The notes below the pieces were generated by a model. It saw nothing but the letters and a program-made list of their open reading frames with translations, ran no database searches and was not told the DNA's origin. DNA of 64,000 nucleotides from Owenia fusiformis (lineage: Eukaryota > Annelida > Polychaeta > Sabellida > Oweniidae). Each line of letters begins with the position of its first letter. The first letter of the stretch is position 1. The stretch lies in contig CAIIXF020000012.1 in the NCBI GenBank assembly GCA_903813345.2, forward strand, positions 15,492,020-15,556,019, given 5' to 3'. This document shows positions 36,001 to 48,000 of this stretch, piece by piece. The position numbers were made by a program, and so were the translations under genes.

Positions 36001-39000
36001 AATCCTTTGATTTCAATAATATTGTTTTCTTTTTTCTCATTTGCTTGAGTTTATTGATAATCCTTGAATATTTTCCTTGTTTTGTTTTATACAATATGTT
36101 GGTGCTTATAATTGACCTTTTCTCAACATTGTGTATCAAATGCATTTGTATAAGTCATTAAACTGATATTGCTTAAAGTTTGCATTTTAATCCCACCAAG
36201 CTTGTTATAAAGTCTCTGCTTTATAAATCATCTTCTAAAAGTTCTACTTCGAATAATAATTTTCTGTTTAGTTTTATTTGCTAGTACTTGAGACATGATG
36301 TAGTTGATTTGAGAACTGACATATGAAAGTAAAGGGAGAGACATCCCCTTATATAATTGAATTGACCATTTTAACATTTTGAAGATGACTCAAATATTCT
36401 CATTGAAAATTAGTTTACAATTTCAAACTGTATGGTTTATGAGTGATATAGGTTAGAGACCAGAACATCCTGGGTTCCGTGTCTCCTAGAAGAGTATCTT
36501 TCAACAACCCCATTGTATTACTCAACTTTTCCTGATTTTGAACATTTATCATGATTCTGGTTGTCCTGTGTTTGCTTTCATTTATCTTGATGAAAGGGAC
36601 ATTACATTTCCAGACATTACCCTTGATTTGGGGGGTTGTAGGAAACGTGTCGGTATCTCAGGATAGGTTCATACCATGATCTATAATTTATTTGGCAAAT
36701 TTTTGAGAAGTTCCCTATCAACTTCTACTGAACTATCCTAAGCCACTTGCTAATGACACTCTTCAAGTAGTTCCTGATTCTTTAGACATTCAAAGGGGTC
36801 ATTAGTAAAGTTGTGCTCATCATTTATGGTAGAATAAGAAGATAACAAATTATGGACTTCTTGAAATTATTTGGATAATTAAAAGAATAAAGAAAACTAT
36901 ATCTCAGATGGCTATCTGTAAATAATAATAGTGGTTAAACTAACACCCAATTGTCTCTCATAAACAAGCACCCTACAAGATACAAAACCCCGCCAAATAT
37001 ACCATGTGCATAGCTCATTATGTTCAGTAAACACTGCAGTAATCCATATAAGGAAAGTGAGCCCATCTGTGATAGGCTAATCCTTAATGTTTAATTATGT
37101 AATTTTTATCAGCTATCTAATTTCATTAATGGGCTGCAGGGGGGTACTCGAGCACGGTCTTTAAGAAGTGTATACATTCCTTTTTAATGAAAGATTTATA
37201 GACAGTTGCTTGTACTTAACAATTTGCCACATTATAACAGGATAGGCCCCCAGAGGTTTCACTAGAATTTCTCACAACAGGCTAAATAAATGAAAACAAC
37301 AGGCAAAATTAATGGAAATCATAGATTTAACATGGACAAGTTGAAAAGTCCCTAAAAACAACAGGCAATTTTGTGAAAACAACCGGTGAAAATCACCTGT
37401 TGCCTGCTGCTACTGATGAAACCCCTGGGCCCCTTTGAGAATATATACAGGGTGTCCATAAAGTTTCTACGCTTTACACAGACTTTGTATTGTAATCGTA
37501 AAGAGGCTTTATGGACACCCTGTATATGTATATATGAGATAGCTCACCATGAGAACAGCTACAGCTGGATCAGCAGATGTGTCCATGTAAAACAATGGTT
37601 TCTCCTCCAGATTATCACCAACAGGTTCACCAACAGTAGGCAATCCTTTATCAGCAACAGCCTTCGTGCTATCATTCTTTGGCATATCAGCTTGTGTGTT
37701 TTCACCAATTATCTGAAATATAGTTTGTTGGACCATAAGCTACAATCAAATCTGCAACTTTCTCTATCATTCTAGAGGGGGTATTTTTCCCATCAGAAGA
37801 TGCGATCAAACCTTTATTCATCCCAAATCAAGTTGTGGATTTCATGAAAGGTAGATGGGATTGTGACATTTTTTGCATGGATTTGTTGGACCATAAGCTA
37901 CAATCAAATCTACAATTTTTCCTGTCATTCCTGGGGGGGGGGGGGTTCCCATCAGATAAAGGTTGAGATCAAACTATTATCCATCCCCAATCAAGTCATG
38001 GATTTCATGAAAATGGGATTGTGACTTTTTTTGCATGGATTTGTGGATTTACAAGCTTTTCCTACTTGAGAAGGCAGAAGTAAGAGAAAGGCTAAAATAC
38101 TATGACAGGGGCAAAACCCAAAGATGTCTGACTGACAATGGCTCTCTCTCTCTTTCCACTTTTGGCAATGAAAATAAATAATTAATGAAAATAGATAGTT
38201 AATGGGCAATGGACTGAATGCAAATAGGGTTATTATGGTAGCTTGTGGCAATCATATTTCCAGTCTTAGTTGTGAGCCCTGAACCTTCCATTATACAGTG
38301 TGTCCATAAAGTCTACACTTACTACAGACTTTGTATTGTAATTGTACAGAGACTTTATGGACAACCTGTATTTGACATAATAATAGCTAGATACTTACAT
38401 CAAGTATGCTTGGCCAAATTTCTTCATTTCCTTCGTCCAAAAGGAACCGAGTGATGGCTGCTCCTTTAAACTTCCTTTCTATGGGCATCATGTCTAGTAG
38501 CGACCTCTGGTGTTGCCCAATCCAATCAAGTAAATCTCCTGGAGCTGGAATGGCTAAGGCTTTCTGAAAACACATGAAATCAAAAACACTTGAGGAATAA
38601 ATGATGATAGGCCATTCAATATGGTGAAATTCAGCACGAGTTGAACAGAATGTCAGTACAAAGCACGAACTGAAGGTTCGATCCGATTCAAACATAAAAA
38701 AAGAAAACCTTGTTCAGAGAATTTGGGGATTTAGGTCAATGAAATAACCAAACTTGATGTTATGTTCGCCATTCCCAGGTGTGACGTCATAATACAAGAA
38801 TTCCTGGAGGCAGATTGAACAGAGCATGGTCGTACCTGAACGTTCATTATTGGCTATGCTGCATTCTGATTGGTTTAGAAATTCAAATAGAGAACGATCA
38901 TGTTTGAATGTGAAATAAATGTTTGAATGTGTTGAATTCAAAATATGCATATTTTATTATCTGCAATCCTAAAGTAACTTTAAGAAAGATGCATTAATGT

Positions 39001-42000
39001 TGTTAACGATTGAACATGCAGGCCTCATCAAACCTTGAAAGGGTCTTGGCAAAGCAGCAGGGTGCAACAAAGGGACCATCGTAGGACCTGGAGTCTGGAG
39101 CCAGCTGAATGTTTCCAAATGTAAAAGGAAATAACAAATCAACTAGTCCATTATTCAAATAATCAGCTTTTTTGATTAATGAAAACACAGAATGAAATTC
39201 TCTGCTTTCATTAATTAGTTTGAAATCTTCATGACATACTAGTATACTAAGTACCCTTCACACCTGGATTGATTGCCTTTTATATCAATCTTTACTCTAA
39301 CACAAATTTAGCAATGTATCCCAAAGGTACATATCTATTTCATCTCACAATGGGAGGTATAGTTTATTAGGAAGGGAGGGTTCCAATCTTCCCATGCACC
39401 CGAAAGATATAAATGTTTAATTGCAATTTTTATAGCACCCGAAATATATGAATGTTTAATTGCAATTTTTATAGCGCCCGAAAGATATAAAAGTTTATTT
39501 GCAATTTGTATACTGACAGGATGTCTACTTAAAGAATTTTGATGTTAAAATTGTTATCAGATCTAGGATGCATGGGAACCCTCCCTTCCTACTAAACTAG
39601 TACTAGCATTTATGTTTGCCCATCGGGTGCATGGGAACCCTCCCTTGCTACTAAACTAGTTCTAGCATTTATGTTTGCCCATCGGGTCCATGGGAACCCT
39701 CCCTTCCTACTAAACTAGTACTAGCATTTATGTTTGCCCATCGGGTGCATGGGAACCCTCCCTTCCTACTTAACTAGTACTAGCATTTATGTTTGCCCAT
39801 TTTTAATTTTACTAACCAAACATGTTTCAGAATGTGTGGACTTGAGCTCACTCGGGTCAGATGGCTTGTCATAATTCATACTTAGTTTGAGTCAATCCCT
39901 CTTTTAATATTCATTTTCAATTCATCAACTTATTATTCCAACAAATGGCAATCATCAATTTGACATTTAACTTTGTTAATACAGTAATATCCTACACAAT
40001 ACAATTGTAAGTTCAAATTATCTACATACAGAGATATTTTGTTCTAAACATACAAGGCATTCAGCTGAACACACAATGATAAAAATGCTAACCATGAAAC
40101 AAATATTGAATAAAATTTAGCATCCATGATCTGAAACAATGGAATGGTGGATCCATGAAAAATGTGAATGTTAGACTAGAACGTGATTTCAAAGAGGTCA
40201 CTACTCTATTACAACCCCAAAATGCAATCTGATTTTTGACGCCATTTCGGTGCCAAATTTCGGTGCCGTTTCAGAAATGGACTGACTAGTTCGGTGCCAA
40301 ATTTTGGTGTCGAAAGGTTTCGGTGCCAGAATGGTGCCGAAAAAGTGCCGGAACAGCGCCAAATTTTTTCGATTCCGAACCAACACCGAATTATATTGGC
40401 TGTGTAAACCAGGCAATTTGAGGTTTGTGTTGATTGGTCAATCTTAGATGAGTTGAAATTTCTAACATTGTCTTTATAAACCATAAGGTAGTTTTTATCG
40501 CCATCAACTGCAAAGGGGCAACAAGGCATTAACATGCAAAATGTCACCACCTGCCATTTGTCACTGATGCCGAACACCAAACAACAACCCCTGACCACCA
40601 TCCACGACAAAGTTGGAGACTATAGCAATATGTCATTACTTCTGGTAGTGACACAACAATACAAATGTACTTGGGATGGGTCCCTAAAACACTTTAAATG
40701 GAATGACACCATATAGGCCACTGGTCACATACATATTTGGGTTGTGCTGTCAATCTTACATTAAATAAACATATTGAGCATTTCAACAGTTTGCATAGAT
40801 ACTCAAAAGTCTGAGAAATACATTGTATATTGTAAATTACTATATGTTTAACCAATATCAAGGGCTTTCAATTAGAACGCCCATGCCAATATTAAGCAAA
40901 CTAAAAAGTAAAAACTTTAGAATGGTACTTTCCTTGATCCTTCAATGCAATATATGGAGGTGAAATACACTGTGCCTTCACAAATAGGATCAAGACAGAC
41001 GTCACGACCCTTACAAATACTCAGAATCCAATTGAAAGAGAAAAGCCAAAAGGAAGAAAAATGAAATTAACCCATACAGCATTGTACATCTCTATAAAAC
41101 AGCCGGGGACTGTAAAAATGTGAGCGATTTTCCTTTATGAATGCATAAATTATTTAAATCATTTTGAGTTTTCATTGGAGAGTTCTAATATGATACAGAA
41201 TAAATTAATATAGACACACAGAACCGTCAGAACGTGTTGACGTTCTCTCAAACAGCAGTTCAAATCAAAGACTTGATATTAAATGTCATTTGTATGAGAG
41301 AATTTTGACATGATGGCAAGGTGGCAGTTACTATTATTGCTCCTGTGTGTTATACCTGGAGGGGAAAGCATGAGAGCACCATCCAAAATAAAAGAACTTG
41401 GCGAAGCAGTTAATGGATTTGCAGTGGATTTATATAAAGAATTAACTGATGAGTTTAATAATTCGGTGAGTGAAAACATGATCTTTAGTCCAATGAGTAT
41501 TTCCACAGCACTGGCAATGACGTATCTCGGAACAGATGGCGCTACTGCAAAAGAAATGGCAGATGTTTTGAAATTCTCTGACCAAACAGATAGATGGCAT
41601 TCATTGTTCAAAAACCTTTTGAATAAGTTGAATTCGGCGAGTGATGACTTTGCATTGAAAGCAGCTAATCGAATCTATCCTGATGAGAAGTTTCCCATGC
41701 TTCCAAAGTACCTTAACAGAGTGAGGAATTTCTATAAAGCTCGGCCAACGGTACTTCCTTTACAAAATGACCCAACACATTCAGCTGAAAGAATCAACAA
41801 CTGGGTCTCAAATAAGACTGAGGGGAAAATTCCGCAACTTTTATCACCAGATGATATCACATCCGACACGCTTCTGATTCTCGTTAATGCAATATACTTC
41901 AAAGGAGTCTGGTTAAGTCAATTTGACCCAATGGAAACCAAAAATGAAACTTTCAATCTGTGCAATGGAGAAAATATAATTGTAGAAATGATGTATAACA

Positions 42001-45000
42001 AATCCAACTATCGAACTGCGTTTGACCCGTATCTTCAAGCTGATGTTTTAGAACTTCCATATGTGGGAGAGAAAATTAACATGGTTATTCTGCTACCAAG
42101 AAGAAATGTTTGTTTGGCAGATCTTGAGGCAAAACTTACAGCGGAGTCGTTGAAAGCAGCACTAAACAGGTCAATAGTATTTACTATCTAAATTTATATT
42201 ATTATAGGTATAGAGGTTTGTTTGGTCCCACCTACTCTCAAAAAGAGTCTGAACTCAAGAACTAAAATTTTTGAATTAATTATGGTATAGTCTATTTTTA
42301 CTGTGTTTTCTTTGTAAGTCTTCTGCAATGCCATTGGTATGACAATAGAAAATGAGCTTAAGTTAACCATTTGATTCACTATAACAAACTGATTATGGAG
42401 CACATGCCTACCTGTAGGCGTAATTTTCTCAATAAAACAAGATCACAGATGTTTCTTTTTAAACATAGGCTGGTTGACACATCAGTGGTGAATGTTAAAC
42501 TCCCAAAGTTTAAAACGAAACTGAATTACAACCTCAAAGAGCACTTGGAGGATATGGGCATGAGATCAGCATTTGGTATGGATGCCAACTTCAGAAACCT
42601 GTGTGGCAACACATGTCAAGTGACAATCACTCATGTCATACATGAGGCCTTCATAGAAGTCAATGAGGAAGGTGAGAAACTCTAGCAAAACATGCAAGTG
42701 GCAATCCAAATAATTTCATAAAAATATAATGACTTTGTATATTGTAAAATATGAAGTAATGAGAGCATTTTTATCAGAACATCTATATCATCCCTTGTAT
42801 CCTTAACTAGGAACACTAATATGATACCCAATATGATATTTGTGATCTATGCTGAAACACCTTTGATTTGTAGAGAAGGAATATGAATACATTTTTGGCT
42901 GGGTTGCGAGCGAACCCCCTCCCCCTCTGGTCAAAAATTCTTTCAAAAACATACAGTTTTTAACCATTCTGAGCACTTTTCAAGTGATCTTGGGCCAAAT
43001 TGGTCAAATGTGGCCCCCTGGAATCTTTTTAAAAGTGAACCCCCCTTGGCAAAAGCCTGGGAGAAAAACCTGGCTATGGGCCTGCATTTTGACGAGTATA
43101 AACCAGCGCTATAGATAATTTAGCCAGGTTTGTTTTGTGCTTGGTATGCTTTCTTGTTTAACAGGCACTGAAGCAGCTGCAGCCTCAGCTGTTTTTGGTG
43201 GGAAGTCTACACCTATTGAAAAACATATCACAATGGACCATCCTTTCATATATCTCATACGGGACATGACTAGTGGAGCAATTCTCTTTATGGGACGTAT
43301 GGCAAAGCCAAGTAAGTGACAAACTATACAATCCTTTCATATATCTCAGTGACAAACTAAACAATCTTTGCTTGGTTCCATGTTTGCATGGTACGAGTGA
43401 TATTAAGTAGGACAAGGCAAAAGATTAAACAATATACATACAGTGATCTCCCAAGCACTAAAGCAAGAGGGCGCAGCACCCAACTGAGATTTTATAAACA
43501 GGCTTGCACCCACCCGAGATTTCATTTGCATCCACTTGAAAATGAGAAAAATCATGTAAAAATCATGTCATGCATTTTTTGACCAATTTTGGACTGAATT
43601 GTGAAAATGAGAATTTTGCACCCACTTGAGAAAAATCCTGGGGATAACACGGATATACTGTGTACTGGTATAGTATCTGACCATGAGTGTATTCAATGTA
43701 GCTGAGGACATGTAGAAAAAAAAAGTTTGTTTCTTACAAAATTCATGATATAACGTGTACAAATACAGCTTAGGTGGTAAAGATATCATTGGAACCTATT
43801 TGCCTTACATGTACATGTAGGGAATTGTGATAAAAACATGCTTTTGGGATTGCTGATGCAACTTATACAGACTTTTTATATCTGATGTATTTTACATAAA
43901 GAAAAACTGTAAACATGTATCTGATACAGTTTTCAAAGTTTGACTGATTCCATGAAAATTAAATGAATTGTTCTAGATGAAATTCTTGTTCCTACAACAC
44001 CCCCATCAACAACCACTGCAACCCCTACCATAAGTCCAACATCCACACAAAAGTCTGAATGTGAAGGTCAAGAGACAGAGATAGTGGATTGCAGATACAT
44101 GCACTGTGAAAATGGAAAATTGAGAGTTGGGGAATATGCTCTTACCAAAGAATGTTGTAGTAAAGCGTGGCTGCAAAAATGCTCTTCAATCGTGGACGAA
44201 CCAACGACACCAACAATCACTGAGCTAACTCAACCATCACCAGGATGTGAGGAGAATCTCATGAAGATAGAGGACTGCCGATATACATACTGCCATAAAG
44301 GGGAATGGATACAAGGTGAAACTGCTCTAACAGAAGAATGTTGTATGAAAGCGTGGCTGCCAAAGTGTTCTTCCATCATGAATCAAACTACTTCCTCTGG
44401 TTTGCCAACTCCTGAAGCCGATGACCTTTCAACAACAACAACAACAACATTGCCTACTGACGAAACAACAAAGATTCAAGGTTGTTATGTTCTCAGACTC
44501 ATTAACGGTGTATGGATAACATCTACCACTGAATATGTGATATCTGAGGAATGCTGTCAGAAAAGGTGGATGGAAGCCTGTAATGCAATAATGACCCGAC
44601 CACTAACCACTGAACAACCCACAACACAACCTATTATCTCAAAAAAGAAATGTGTTTCTAAAGCACGCTGTAAAAATGTAAAGTTGTGTTGCAATTGTGA
44701 ATATAAGATGGTGCATCCACTGAACAAGGTAAGTTTGTGAATAAAGGAGGGTATGATTTGATGGCATAACATTGTTCTACTAAAGGTAATACACTCTACT
44801 ATACCTTACCCCTAGAAATGCATAAGGTACTCTGTTTGTCCAATTGTATTGTTTAGTATATTTTCAAAAGTACCTTATTAACATCTAATGTCATCCGATA
44901 AACCATTCATAAGGAACAGACACATAAAAACAAATAACATAATCATTACTAAAAAGCCAAAAGGGTTGTTCATGAACACCAAATGCAAGGTATAGTAGAG

Positions 45001-48000
45001 TGTAATAACATTCACAGAAAAGCATGACAATGAAAACCATAATATTTATGTTACATAAATGATGTACTGATGGTAGAGAGGAGATTAAGAAGTAATATTG
45101 AAAATCATTTATATTCACTCAAAAAGATTGGGCTGACTTCCTAGATCGATTTGTATCATAAATTGGCATAGCTGGTTTAGTCTTATGTTGATTTGATTTG
45201 AAAACTATATTATTTTATTCTGGGTAGCTCTATCAATACAAAACTGGTCTTCCTAGAGGCCCAGTTCATGGATCCCTCGATTCATAAAATCATGAAAAGA
45301 ATATTTGGTATCTCAGTTCAATGCCTTGCTTTCTTGTATGCTCACTGCTACCCACCTAATTACACAGACGTATCGTCGGTGTATCATGGCGGAACTTCCT
45401 CCGGGACTAGGTTTCGGTAAGATTTTTTTATTTCCCGATTTACACCTACTTATAAGTCACGTTGTGGATAATAATTTGGCTCGAAGTTATGGAAGATAGT
45501 CTAGTTTGAGAATGTATCAATGGTTTTAGGTTTTATATGTTAACAAAGACACAATTCACGTATTTAGTCCCTCGCTTTTCTTACACTGACAAACGACCAA
45601 TATCAGTGTAATATTGGCAATATTAATGCCGATCGTCAGTGTAAGAAAAGCGAGGGACTAAATACGTGAATTGTGTCTTTGTTAACATACAGGGTGACCC
45701 AAAAAAAATGCAACCCTCCATTTCTTCAATATTTTTCTTAAGTGGAGGTTAATTGCTCTAGAATTTGGCACACAAGGACTTCATTCAATGTGGGATCCTC
45801 TGGCAAAGTTTCAATAATCATAGTCTTATATTGATAGAGTTATGGTCGTTCCAAAATATGCTCCAAATGTCGTCCATTTCCAGTGTTAGGTTTTCGGATG
45901 AATCACATTCCCTTCTTTCTGAACATGTAAACTCAAGAAATAATGTGTTCTAGGATCACAAATTCCAGATGAAGTGCTTCAAAGGCCCCTTCATTCTGTT
46001 AAATGCACAGCTTGGGCTGCCAATTTCCAAACATGAAATCATTAGCCCCTTTTGGTTTGAGGTTGATAATGGCAACACTGTTACTGTTAACACACAGCGC
46101 GATATTGGCGTTCCAAGGAAGTTCTAGGCAGTTCTAGAGTGACATAGAGGCTTCAATAGACAAGAACAGTGGTTCTAGAAGGATGGAGCTACTCCTCACA
46201 CTTCTAATGATAGCATAGCCTGGCTCACTAGTCATTTCTATGAGAAGATTATCTCTCCTAGGACGGAAAACCCATGGTCATCCCACAGTCTTGATCTCAA
46301 TGCCCCTGACTTCTATATATGGGGTTATTTAAAGGATAGTGGATGAAAATAACTCTAATGCAATTGCAGGACTCCAATAAGCAATGGCTGCAAAAATTTG
46401 AGCCACACCCATGGGGAAGAATGCATCCGTGTTATGAACAGTTTTCCTTGAACATTGCAAGTTTGTTTTCAGCGAAATTGACGACATCTGGAGCATATTT
46501 TGAAACAACCATAACTCTATCAATATAAGACTATGATTATTAAAACTTTGCCAGAGGATCCCACATTGAATGATGTCCTTGTGTGCCAAATCTCAGAGCA
46601 ATTTACCTCCATTTAAGAAAAATATTGAAGAAATGGAGGGTTGCATTTTTTTGGGGTCACCCTGTATAAAACCTAAAACCATCGACACATTCTCAAACTA
46701 GACTATCTTCCTTAACTTCGAGCCAAATTATTATCCACAACGTGACTTATAAGTAGGTGTAAATCAGGAAATAAAAAAATCTTACCGAAACCTAGTCCCG
46801 GAGGAAGTTCCGCCATGATACACCGACGATACGTCTGTAATTAGGTGGGTAGCAGTGATGCTGCAGTTACATGTATATTAAGCATTCACCTTAAACCGAG
46901 GCCATCTAATTGAACTTGAACAATGGCCTGTAGGAAATTATTATGCAATTAAAAGGAAACCAGGTTGGTTAATGAAAAATCAATTTGCTTAATTCTATTT
47001 TGAGTGCACATATCTGCTGTTATTCTAAATTATGATCATGCTCCTTTTCCCTTCCAGAAAAAGAAGTTGTTTCCTAAAAAGTTCTTTCAAAAGTACAATA
47101 CAGCCAAATACACCAAAGAGTGTATAGAGGATCTTTCCTGTCTGGAAACATGCAAGAGAAAAAAACTAGGATGAGGACACCATATTCTATATACATGTAA
47201 AATGATTACATTTGAAATAGAAAAAAAATAGACAAATTCGATTTATTTTCGAGTGTTTTTTTCAATTCTGCCATTATTTCATAATACATTCATGTTCAAA
47301 CGTAAATAGAACAATACATATAATACACATATTTTAGATTTAAACCTTTTTACTCAACACCTCTCATTTCTAAATATTACAGTCTAGTACTTTTAAACAT
47401 AAATCTAATCATTTTAAAAATATACTTCATGGTATCCATAATGCTTAAAGCAGAGGTTGATAAACAAATACACAAAATTAGAATGAATGATGATAATAGA
47501 TATGTGATGCCTGTATAAACAGGTTAGAAATTGTAATGAACATGTTTCTATTTGCATTGAAATAGATGCCATTATTATATCACTATCTAGCTAGCGACAG
47601 TATGATTGGTCAAAACCGGGTCACATGTCGTGGGATATCTGGCGATATTCAATGGCAATGCTAATCAGATAAGACAACCGTGAGATATCTAGCGATATCC
47701 CACGCTCCCGGGAATTTTCAAAGAATTTGTTTTCGTTCAGTGTAAATAATTTAATTCAGTGTAAGTCAAAATGGCAGACGAACTGAGTAGATTCGTAAAA
47801 ATATCTGAAGACTTAATGACTTAATAATATTAGGGATGTTTAGCTAGACAGATATAATAAAACAAATATTTCACTCTATTTTTGGTGAATACCTGTAGCA
47901 CTTTCACAAGGTGATATTCCACTTGCCCTTTGGGCTTTGTGGAATATCACTTGTGAAAGATGGACAGGTATTCACCTCAATAGAGTGAAATATTTGTTCA

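Larger units (their letters stand above)
45343..46857. mobile_element. Fold-back element with 195-bp arms, carrying two nested insertions
   Basis: The left arm 45343-45538 (CACTGCTACCCACCTAATTA onward) is about 95 percent complementary to the right arm at about 46664-46857. Between them lie a TTAA-bounded palindrome (45541-45684) and a mariner-like element (45688-46666). The whole sits in the last intron of the serpin gene. Confidence 0.85.

Noticed and set aside
39003-39188. Coding-looking minus-strand frame in the large intron (contains APDSRSYDGPF)
   Set aside because: Including it would break the phase between exons 48852-48972 and 38399-38563, and no acceptor and donor frame it properly.
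43322-43350. Possible second reactive-loop exon of the serpin
   Set aside because: An 18-base match to exon 3 (ATCCTTTCATATATCTCA) lies just after it, but nothing around it encodes a hinge or loop. It is a micro-duplication flanked by GTGACAAACTA on both sides.
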